From Candidatus Shapirobacteria bacterium CG2_30_35_20 (GTDB taxonomy: Bacteria > Patescibacteriota > Microgenomatia > UBA12405), in contig MNZO01000045.1 in the NCBI GenBank assembly GCA_001873665.1, positions 5,969 to 25,083 of the forward strand: DNA of 19,115 nt. Reading direction: 5' to 3'. A model generated the notes under the pieces. The model was given only the letters and a program-made list of their open reading frames with translations. It made no database searches and was not told where the DNA came from. The position numbers and the translations under genes were made by a program. This document shows positions 14,742 through 19,115 of this stretch, piece by piece; the first letter of the stretch is position 1; each line of letters opens with the position of its first letter.

Positions 14742-14763
14742 TAGACTCTATATTTGTTACAAT
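14735..14763 (+). promoter_or_regulatory. Promoter of the small exported protein, sharing the -35 region
   Basis: TTGTCA (14735-14740), 17 bp, then TGTTACAAT with TACAAT at 14758-14763. The box ends 6 nt before GTG 14770. Its -35 overlaps the -35 of the divergent RelB promoter, so only one promoter could be occupied at a time. Confidence 0.65.
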
Positions 14764-14769
14764 TACTTT

Positions 14770-15159
14770 GTGAAGATTGCAATATTGGTGGGTTTAACTT
14801 TAATAAATTTTTATTTTTCAATAAATTTGTCAGGAGGAGACAGGTATGTAAACAGGCTCAATAAATGGTATAAATTGGCTTTGGAAAATAAATGGAGTGA
14901 GGCAACAAAATTGGAGAAAAGTCTAGATCAGGCTGATTTGAAATGGTTTAAAGAAAAATATAAACCAGAAAATTTAAAAAAAAGATTGAATGAATTGACG
15001 GTTAAAACAAATAAAAGTGCCAATGAATGGATGGAAATAGCTCAAATCCAAAGCGGACTAGGTGATAAAAATGCTGAAAAACAGGCAATAAAAATGGCAC
15101 ACGAGCTTGACCCAATTAGAGCTGACATTGAAAAAGTTTATTTTTCGTCTTTCTTGTAG
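14770..15159 (+). CDS. Small exported or anchored protein with a TPR-like tail
   Basis: A 129-aa protein starting at GTG 14770, supported by a promoter 6 nt upstream. Residues 1-20 are hydrophobic (signal peptide or anchor). The middle is helical and charged. ANEWMEIAQIQSGLGDKNAEKQAIKMAHELDP resembles one tetratricopeptide repeat. No family beyond this. It converges on rplY, and the two coding regions overlap by 22 nt at their 3' ends. Confidence 0.6.
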   Translation: MKIAILVGLTLINFYFSINLSGGDRYVNRLNKWYKLALENKWSEATKLEKSLDQADLKWFKEKYKPENLKKRLNELTVKTNKSANEWMEIAQIQSGLGDKNAEKQAIKMAHELDPIRADIEKVYFSSFL

Positions 15160-15836
15160 TCAGCTTTTTCTGCCGCTTTTTCTGCATCTTTGGTGGCCAA
15201 TTCTTCAGGAGTTTTTTGGGAAGTCGCCTCGACATCAGCAGGGGTGGCTTCGGCCTCTTCGACAACCTCTTCCTCAACCTTTGGCAAGTCGGTCTTGACG
15301 ATAACCTGGTCAACTTCGTTTTTGACTTCGACTAATGATTTGTCAATAATGAGGTCAGCAACAGTAATTTGAGCATCAATATCTGCCAAAACTGAAATAT
15401 CGACAATTATTTTTTCAGGAAGATTGGCGGGTAAAGCTTCGACTTCGATTTCGTCAATAACAGTCATCAGAATATTTCCATTTTTGACAGACATTGATTC
15501 GCCAATAAATTCGAGAGGAACGGTGGCAATAATTTTTTCTTTTAAGTTAACTTTGTGACAATCAATATGGATTAAATCACTAGAAACTGGATGATATTGA
15601 GGATTTTTAAAAAGGACGGGAAAAATTGAATCGCCTAAAATAATTTCGACAAGAGTTGACTCACCGACATGAGAATAAAGTTTGTTTAATTCCATGGTGG
15701 AAACGGAAATAGATAAGGGTGGAAAATTGTGACCGTAAATAGTGGCAGGGGTAAGTCCTTTATTCCGTAATTGTTTAACTTTGCGACCGGTAAGAGTTCT
15801 AATTTCAGCCTGAATCGAGGCAGTAGTTTTTGTCAT
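15138..15836 (-). CDS. rplY: 50S ribosomal protein bL25 (CTC type)
   Basis: A 232-aa bL25/TL5 protein. The N-terminal 5S rRNA-binding domain contains RTLTGRKVKQLRNKGLTPATIYG and is followed by the beta-rich CTC domain (VPLEFIGES, VEALPANLPEKIIVDIS). The last 45 residues are an acidic Glu/Ala-rich tail, common in long L25 proteins. It binds the central protuberance via 5S rRNA. Unlike most genes here it has a leader of about 60 nt with a GCCGA/TCGGC hairpin (15862-15876); whether this is a regulatory site is unknown. No Shine-Dalgarno sequence is visible. Confidence 0.9.
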   Translation of the reverse strand: MTKTTASIQAEIRTLTGRKVKQLRNKGLTPATIYGHNFPPLSISVSTMELNKLYSHVGESTLVEIILGDSIFPVLFKNPQYHPVSSDLIHIDCHKVNLKEKIIATVPLEFIGESMSVKNGNILMTVIDEIEVEALPANLPEKIIVDISVLADIDAQITVADLIIDKSLVEVKNEVDQVIVKTDLPKVEEEVVEEAEATPADVEATSQKTPEELATKDAEKAAEKADYKKDEK

Positions 15837-15905
15837 AAAATATGGTTGTTTTTGTGCCTTTGCCGATAACTTCGGCTACCTCATCAAAAACATAAACGGT
15901 AAGGG

Positions 15906-15914
15906 ATTATAGCA
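15906..15914 (-). promoter_or_regulatory. rplY extended -10 promoter
   Basis: On the minus strand this reads TGCTATAAT, an extended -10. The surrounding TTTTTCTGCTATAATCCC is nearly repeated at the promoter of the 60-aa gene (TTTTTCTGCTACACTCCC), which supports both as promoters. Confidence 0.6.
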
Positions 15915-15931
15915 GAAAAAGACAGAAATAT

Positions 15932-15966
15932 AATTTCTAATTACCAATTTCCAATTTCTAATCAAT
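15932..15966. repeat. 7-bp-period array, AATTTCY type, intergenic
   Basis: AATTTCT, AATTACC, AATTTCC, AATTTCT and AATCAAT run in phase in the gap between rplY and the 60-aa gene, just upstream of the rplY promoter. Confidence 0.7.
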
Positions 15967-15996
15967 TTCAAATGATTAATGTTTAAATTTAAAAAA

Positions 15997-16179
15997 CTAT
16001 ATAGTTGGTCTTGTTATTTTGATAAAAAAGAATGGTCTATTTTCTGGTGGAGTAGCAAGTTTTTTTTCTAAAGGATAATCAAAACCTTCTTCAACTACAA
16101 CATACTCTTTTTTTGGTTTTTCTTTTGCTGCCTTTTTTTTAGCTTCAAGTTCAGCAACTAGATTATCTATTTCAGACAT
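15997..16179 (-). CDS. 60-aa hypothetical protein
   Basis: A small charged protein: an N-terminal helix rich in Lys, Glu and Ala, then KEYVVVEEGFDYPLEKK and the end PFFFIKITRPTI. No family recognised. An extended -10 lies 6 nt before the ATG, which raises confidence that it is expressed. It could be soluble and nucleic-acid or membrane associated; nothing decides. Confidence 0.5.
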   Translation of the reverse strand: MSEIDNLVAELEAKKKAAKEKPKKEYVVVEEGFDYPLEKKLATPPENRPFFFIKITRPTI

Positions 16180-16185
16180 ATTGGG

Positions 16186-16194
16186 AGTGTAGCA
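16186..16194 (-). promoter_or_regulatory. Extended -10 of the 60-aa gene
   Basis: On the minus strand TGCTACACT ends 6 nt before ATG 16177-16179. The flanks match the rplY promoter. Confidence 0.45.
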
Positions 16195-16206
16195 GAAAAA
16201 ATAACA

Positions 16207-16464
16207 TTAATACACATCTTCGTGCTTGCCGATTTCGAGTAAAAATACAGTATTCCCATCAATTTTGGCGATAATTCGAATTGATTTGTTGACGGAAATT
16301 GAATAAAAACCATTACCAGATAATTTATGTAATCTAAGTGAATGGTGAGATAAATTGGTTTGAATTTGAAAAAATGTTTTTTGAATTCTTTTGTACAACT
16401 GAGACCGATTTGCGTATTTTTCCAGTTCCCGATCGAATTTTTTTGTCGTTTCGATTATTGGCAT
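16207..16464 (-). CDS. RelE/ParE-superfamily toxin
   Basis: An 85-aa toxin-fold protein: TKKFDRELEKY at the start, LRLHKLSGNGFYSISVNKSIRIIAKI in the core and FLLEIGKHEDVY at the end are typical of RelE/ParE/YafQ toxins. Start ATG 16462-16464 is just after a TAA in another frame. The upstream antitoxin reading frame overlaps it by 131 nt, which is unusual. Expected to be co-transcribed with and neutralised by that antitoxin. Confidence 0.8.
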   Translation of the reverse strand: MPIIETTKKFDRELEKYANRSQLYKRIQKTFFQIQTNLSHHSLRLHKLSGNGFYSISVNKSIRIIAKIDGNTVFLLEIGKHEDVY

Positions 16465-16705
16465 TTAAGGTAATTTCTTTAAAATATTTATTAATGTCCT
16501 CTTTATTTTGTAACACTTTTGTATGATTATTTACATGATCAGTTTTAGCTTGTTGCCACATTTGCTCGTATTTTGTGTTATTAAGTAGATTGCGAAGTCC
16601 AGTACGAACTAAATCACTAAAAGATGAATACTGCCCGTTCTTAACCGCTTGGTCAGCCTGTAGTTTGAGTTGTGATGGGAGTGAAATATTTATTGTATTA
16701 TTCAT
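16334..16705 (-). CDS. Ribbon-helix-helix antitoxin with an anomalous C-terminal overlap
   Basis: The 123-aa frame begins with NNTINISLPSQLKLQADQAV and SSFSDLVRTGLRNLL, a ParD/CopG-type ribbon-helix-helix. The first 80 residues precede the toxin. The last 43 are read out of frame through the toxin gene and look like shadow sequence (basic, Ser/Asn-rich). In the next frame a TAA stands immediately before the toxin ATG, the usual end for an antitoxin, so an indel near 16470-16490 may have shifted the real terminus. Alternatively this strain carries a long natural overlap. Confidence 0.7.
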   Translation of the reverse strand: MNNTINISLPSQLKLQADQAVKNGQYSSFSDLVRTGLRNLLNNTKYEQMWQQAKTDHVNNHTKVLQNKEDINKYFKEITLNANNRNDKKIRSGTGKIRKSVSVVQKNSKNIFSNSNQFISPFT

Positions 16706-16742
16706 GTATGAATATTAGTATAATGTGTACATAAAAACAATA

Positions 16743-16751
16743 TGATATAAT
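16743..16751 (+). promoter_or_regulatory. Extended -10 of the Trp leader transcript
   Basis: TGATATAAT, an extended -10 with a perfect TATAAT (16746-16751), ends 9 nt before the leader-peptide ATG at 16761. Transcription should begin at about 16758-16761, so the leader ORF has almost no 5' UTR. No good -35 is visible. Confidence 0.6.
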
Positions 16752-16760
16752 CCTTTAATT

Positions 16761-16832
16761 ATGAAATTAAACGTCTCTACATCTTGGTGGCAAAACAATG
16801 GCCTGCTTGTGGGAGATTTTAATTTGGCATAA
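16761..16832 (+). CDS. Trp leader peptide with tandem Trp codons
   Basis: A 23-codon ORF, MKLNVSTSWWQNNGLLVGDF followed by NLA, with TGG TGG at 16785-16790. It begins right after a strong -10 box and ends about 20 nt before an intrinsic terminator, upstream of tRNA-Trp and trpS. This matches the leader peptides of amino-acid operons under ribosome-mediated attenuation: slow decoding of the two Trp codons would report low charged tRNA-Trp. The peptide itself probably has no other role. It was too short for routine gene calling, and is supported by position, codon content and the RNA structures around it rather than by homology. Confidence 0.82.
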   Translation: MKLNVSTSWWQNNGLLVGDFNLA

Positions 16833-16879
16833 ACACAAATTCAATTTAAATTCAATCCCGCAGGTGCGGGATTTTTTTT
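16773..16879 (+). promoter_or_regulatory. Trp transcription attenuator (mutually exclusive stems)
   Basis: Three competing pairings can be drawn. 1:2 joins TCTC/ACA at 16774-16781 with TGT/GAGA at 16808-16816, just upstream of and across the Trp codons. 2:3 joins TGTGGGA (16808-16814) with TCCCGCA (16856-16862), seven contiguous pairs including one G-U, which uses up the terminator's 5' arm. 3:4 is the terminator AATCCCGC/GCGGGATT. A ribosome stalled at the Trp codons would cover segment 1, free 2 to pair with 3, and allow read-through; a ribosome that finishes would favour termination. Pairings were found by eye without energy calculation. Confidence 0.75.
16854..16879 (+). terminator. Intrinsic terminator of the Trp attenuator
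   Basis: AATCCCGC-AGGT-GCGGGATT is a perfect 8-bp stem with a 4-nt loop, followed by eight consecutive T (16872-16879). It is the only strong Rho-independent terminator in the window, and it stands between a promoter and the genes that promoter must serve, as expected for an attenuator. Confidence 0.93.
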
Positions 16880-16896
16880 GGTTTCTTTAACAATTC

Positions 16897-16970
16897 GGGT
16901 GGATAGTTTAGCTTGGTTAAAACTCTGGTCCCCAAAACCGGCGTCATAGGTTCAAATCCTATTCCACCCA
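16897..16970 (+). tRNA. tRNA-Trp (anticodon CCA)
   Basis: A full 74-nt cloverleaf. Acceptor GGGTGGA/TCCACCC (7 bp); D arm GTTT/AAAC; anticodon arm CTGGT-CCCCAAA-ACCGG with anticodon CCA at 16932-16934; T arm ATAGG-TTCAAAT-CCTAT; discriminator A at 16970. The anticodon loop matches E. coli tRNA-Trp except that position 33, almost universally U, is C (16931). The discriminator is A73, as in archaeal and eukaryal tRNA-Trp, not G73 as in most bacteria. CCA is not encoded. It lies between the attenuator terminator and the next gene, whose ATG begins two nt after the tRNA ends, so tRNA and mRNA must be processed from one transcript. Confidence 0.93.
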
Positions 16971-16972
16971 CT

Positions 16973-17935
16973 ATGACAAATTATAATTTGATCGTAAATA
17001 AGTTGAAAAATAGCCTGACAACCAGGAGATGTTTTTATGGTGAAACTTATGATACTTTGGGGATGACGATTGATTCTTTGAAGTATTATTTTTTCTTGTC
17101 ACTGCTTCATAATAATTTAACTAAATTTGGAATAGAGATTGAATCAACGGTAGTTATTGCTGATACCGCCTCGGGAATTAATAAGTCTAGCCAAATGTTT
17201 AACACAAATATTGACCAAATTGGAATAGATCGTCTCATTTATTGTAAAAGAATTAAAAAACATTTTAATTTGCCAATCAATTTTATACTGATGAGTGATT
17301 TGTTTGACTCAGAAAAAATTAATGAACGAATTAGGTTAGTTGAAAGTGTTGGAAATAATGATCCAAAAGTGATTGAATTATTGTCCAAAACTGTATTAAA
17401 AAATAAAATTAAACAAGAGCAAGATACTGGTTTTCGCTATGGATTTGAAGCGATAGCCACTGGAACGTTGTTTGATATAAAAATTGGGCCACCTCGTGAA
17501 AAATATTATGATCAGGCTGCAAAAATTATTTGTAAGAAATTAAAGTTAAATCAACTGCAAAGTATTTATTTGACACCAACATTTCCTCTGGCTCAAGATT
17601 TTTCATATTTTTTAATGCACCCAGAGATTGAAGAATATGGATTGACACCGTACAAAGCTGGCAGTAATCAGATGCAAGATTTTAGAATTATTTTAAACAC
17701 GACGACAATAGAAAATGTCAAACATTTAATTGAAGGCACACATCTTACGACAAATCCAAACTTGCCTAACCCTGTTTTGGATTTACTGTTTATAGCTGAT
17801 ATGGCGAATAATTTAAAAAATAAAGACGATAACTTTCCTGTTTATAAAAAAGATATTTATTTAAATATAAAAAAACTAAAAGATTTAACTATTAACAAAA
17901 TTGATAAATTATTGATTGAAATTGGAAATATATGA
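16973..17935 (+). CDS. Unrecognised 320-aa protein in the tRNA-Trp/trpS operon
   Basis: Starts at ATG 16973, two nt after tRNA-Trp; a longer frame from 16913 would translate the tRNA and is rejected. The soluble protein shows alternating alpha/beta segments (STVVIADTASGIN, PINFILMSDLFDS, KIGPPREKYYDQAAKIICKKL, SIYLTPTFPLAQDFSYFLMHPEIEEYG), compatible with a Rossmann-like fold. No HIGH or KMSKS motif is seen. It ends in a 4-nt ATGA overlap with trpS, implying coupled translation at fixed ratio. It contains no Trp. A role with TrpRS or tRNA-Trp, such as binding, editing or another use of Trp-tRNA, is suggested by location only; no family is recognised. Confidence 0.8.
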   Translation: MTNYNLIVNKLKNSLTTRRCFYGETYDTLGMTIDSLKYYFFLSLLHNNLTKFGIEIESTVVIADTASGINKSSQMFNTNIDQIGIDRLIYCKRIKKHFNLPINFILMSDLFDSEKINERIRLVESVGNNDPKVIELLSKTVLKNKIKQEQDTGFRYGFEAIATGTLFDIKIGPPREKYYDQAAKIICKKLKLNQLQSIYLTPTFPLAQDFSYFLMHPEIEEYGLTPYKAGSNQMQDFRIILNTTTIENVKHLIEGTHLTTNPNLPNPVLDLLFIADMANNLKNKDDNFPVYKKDIYLNIKKLKDLTINKIDKLLIEIGNI

Positions 17936-19101
17936 ATAGTCCACAAGCCATAGAAGAATCAATAAAAGAATACAATATTAAAAAATCGATTAAAATCCGG
18001 ATGGAAAAATATTATACGGAGCAGACGACTAAAAACGGATTGTCAAATTTAAAAAAAATAAAAGATTACTTACCGACTAAATTGCAGCCCATACATTTTA
18101 GAAGAAATGTGGCAATTGCACATCTCGATTTGGAGCCTATTATCGAAAAAATTGCCAAAGGACAGGAATTTGTAGTGGTCTCGGGGCTTAATCCATCCTC
18201 TGCCCTACATTTGGGACACAAAGCATTATTTGATTTGTTACTAAGTTTACAAAAACTGGGAGGTAGAGTATTTATACCTTTGACAAATGATGAATCACTG
18301 GTGGATGGGAAAGTTGATTCTTTGGCTAAAAGTCGAAAAATTGCTAGGGAATCGATATTACCCGACGTTGTTAGTTTTGGTTTTGATGTTAAGAAAACTC
18401 ATATTTACGTCGATTCGGAATATCCACAACTATATAACTTTGCCATGCATTTGAGCCAGTTTGTGACTTTTGGACAACTTAAGCAAGTGTTTGGAAAGGA
18501 ATCACTGTTAAATCCGGGACAAATATTTTACCGAGGAGTGGTGCAGATGGCCGAAATTTTGTTGCCACAATTGCCAGAATTTGGAGGTCCAAAAGTAACA
18601 TTAATACCAGTGGGCATTGACCAACACCCATATATTTTATTGGCTCGCGATGTGGCCAAAAAGATTGGAATGATTCCCCCATCTGAATTGGTAATTAGAT
18701 TTTTGCCGAGCCTATTAGGACCAGAAGATAAAATGTCAGCATCTAAACCAAACACAGCAATTTATCTTGATGACACGGCAGAAAATATTAGAAAAAAGAT
18801 AAATAAAGCCTATACTGGGGCAGTTTCGGCACTTGATGTCTACCAAAAATTGGGTGGTATACCCGAGATATGCTCGGTGTTTTCTCTTATAAATTTTCAT
18901 CATCCTGATGATGAATATGTAAAAAGTATCAAATTAAGATATCAAAAAGGACAAATTACTATGTCGGAATTAAAAGATATCACTGCCAAATTTATTTGTG
19001 AATTGGTAGAAAAACATCAATTAAAAAGAAAAAATAATAAGCAAAATTTTGATGATTTTATATTAAAAACTCCGTTAGATTCATTTTTGAAATATGAATA
19101 A
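17932..19101 (+). CDS. trpS: Tryptophanyl-tRNA synthetase, archaeal/eukaryal type
   Basis: A 389-aa class Ic synthetase. HFRRNVAIAHLDLEPII (55-71), SGLNPSSALHLGHK with HLGH at 93-96, IPVGIDQHPYILLARDVAKK (DQHPY 230-234) and KMSAS (267-271) followed by IYLDDTAENIRKKINKAYTG match the archaeal/eukaryal TrpRS subfamily (DQDPYF, KMSAS) and not the bacterial GxQPSG/KMSKS form. It charges tRNA-Trp; the operon's tRNA carries the A73 that this type prefers. Start ATG 17932 overlaps the previous stop as ATGA. The protein has no Trp residue, fitting translation during Trp-tRNA shortage. A horizontal origin, or deep ancestry in this lineage, are both possible. Confidence 0.92.
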   Translation: MNSPQAIEESIKEYNIKKSIKIRMEKYYTEQTTKNGLSNLKKIKDYLPTKLQPIHFRRNVAIAHLDLEPIIEKIAKGQEFVVVSGLNPSSALHLGHKALFDLLLSLQKLGGRVFIPLTNDESLVDGKVDSLAKSRKIARESILPDVVSFGFDVKKTHIYVDSEYPQLYNFAMHLSQFVTFGQLKQVFGKESLLNPGQIFYRGVVQMAEILLPQLPEFGGPKVTLIPVGIDQHPYILLARDVAKKIGMIPPSELVIRFLPSLLGPEDKMSASKPNTAIYLDDTAENIRKKINKAYTGAVSALDVYQKLGGIPEICSVFSLINFHHPDDEYVKSIKLRYQKGQITMSELKDITAKFICELVEKHQLKRKNNKQNFDDFILKTPLDSFLKYE

Positions 19102-19115
19102 GCTGTTTTTTAAAT
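19094..19115 (+). CDS. Possible start of a further gene, cut by the window edge
   Basis: ATG at 19094 overlaps the trpS stop (ATGAATAA) and opens MNKLFFK before the edge. The overlap fits the coupling style of this operon, but seven codons cannot prove a gene. Confidence 0.3.

Noticed and set aside
15116..15313. Frames opposite or out of phase with the end of rplY.
   Set aside because: They are low-complexity shadows of the Glu/Ala-rich L25 tail.
15837..15905. An open minus-strand frame upstream of rplY reading VYVFDEVAEVIGKGTKTT and on past the rplY start.
   Set aside because: It looks protein-like but has no start codon after the preceding TAA and overlaps the promoter leader; too short to call a gene or remnant.
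16773..16879. T-box riboswitch ahead of trpS.
   Set aside because: No T-box core sequence or long specifier stem is present in about 100 nt; the tandem Trp codons lie in a translated ORF.
16913..16972. A longer start for the 320-aa protein that would add 20 N-terminal residues.
   Set aside because: Those codons are the tRNA-Trp sequence itself; the first ATG after the tRNA (16973) is the sensible start.
1..19115. Alternative genetic code with UGA as glycine.
   Set aside because: TGA ends several genes in ATGA overlaps, and no gene needs read-through of TGA.

Overview
This AT-rich window looks like a chromosome segment of a Candidate Phyla Radiation (Patescibacteria) bacterium, probably near the Microgenomates. 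That placement is inference. It rests on compact genes with 1-22 nt overlaps, PilN/PilO-type pilus genes beside surface proteins ending in sortase-like signals, a short methionyl-tRNA synthetase, several tiny toxin-antitoxin pairs, and genes packed almost without spacers. TGA, TAA and TAG all act as stops, so the UGA=Gly code of Gracilibacteria/Absconditabacteria does not apply.

Layout. Positions 1-7284 (minus strand) form one long chain. It starts with the lipid II flippase murJ, then pilN, pilO, a 65-aa membrane peptide, an FN3-like surface protein, a Cys-rich surface protein, a UbiA-family phosphoribosyltransferase, and a GT-C glycosyltransferase that runs off the left edge. Divergent from it are rpsT, metG and tatD (7319-9818, plus). 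Positions 9819-11807 (minus) hold tsaD, a thioredoxin-fold protein without its cysteines, and a HEPN/MNT pair. Positions 11828-14157 hold a membrane-anchored protein, a TsaC-TsaE fusion (minus) and an S51 peptidase. Positions 14154-16705 hold two RelE-type toxin-antitoxin pairs, a small exported protein, rplY and a 60-aa unknown.

The most striking part is 16743-19101. A promoter leads directly into a 23-codon leader ORF with two adjacent Trp codons. Next come alternative RNA pairings, a strong intrinsic terminator, a tRNA-Trp(CCA) gene, an unrecognised 320-aa gene and an archaeal/eukaryal-type trpS. This has the parts of a ribosome-mediated transcription attenuator controlling the cell's Trp-charging machinery, including the tRNA itself. 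The two downstream proteins contain no tryptophan at all.

Two further patterns cross the window. Most promoters place the -10 box 5-9 nt before the start codon, suggesting that leaderless mRNAs are the rule. Short arrays with a strict 7-bp period recur at seven or more sites, several inside genes and translated in frame. All calls come from reading the sequence by eye; no database or folding software was used.
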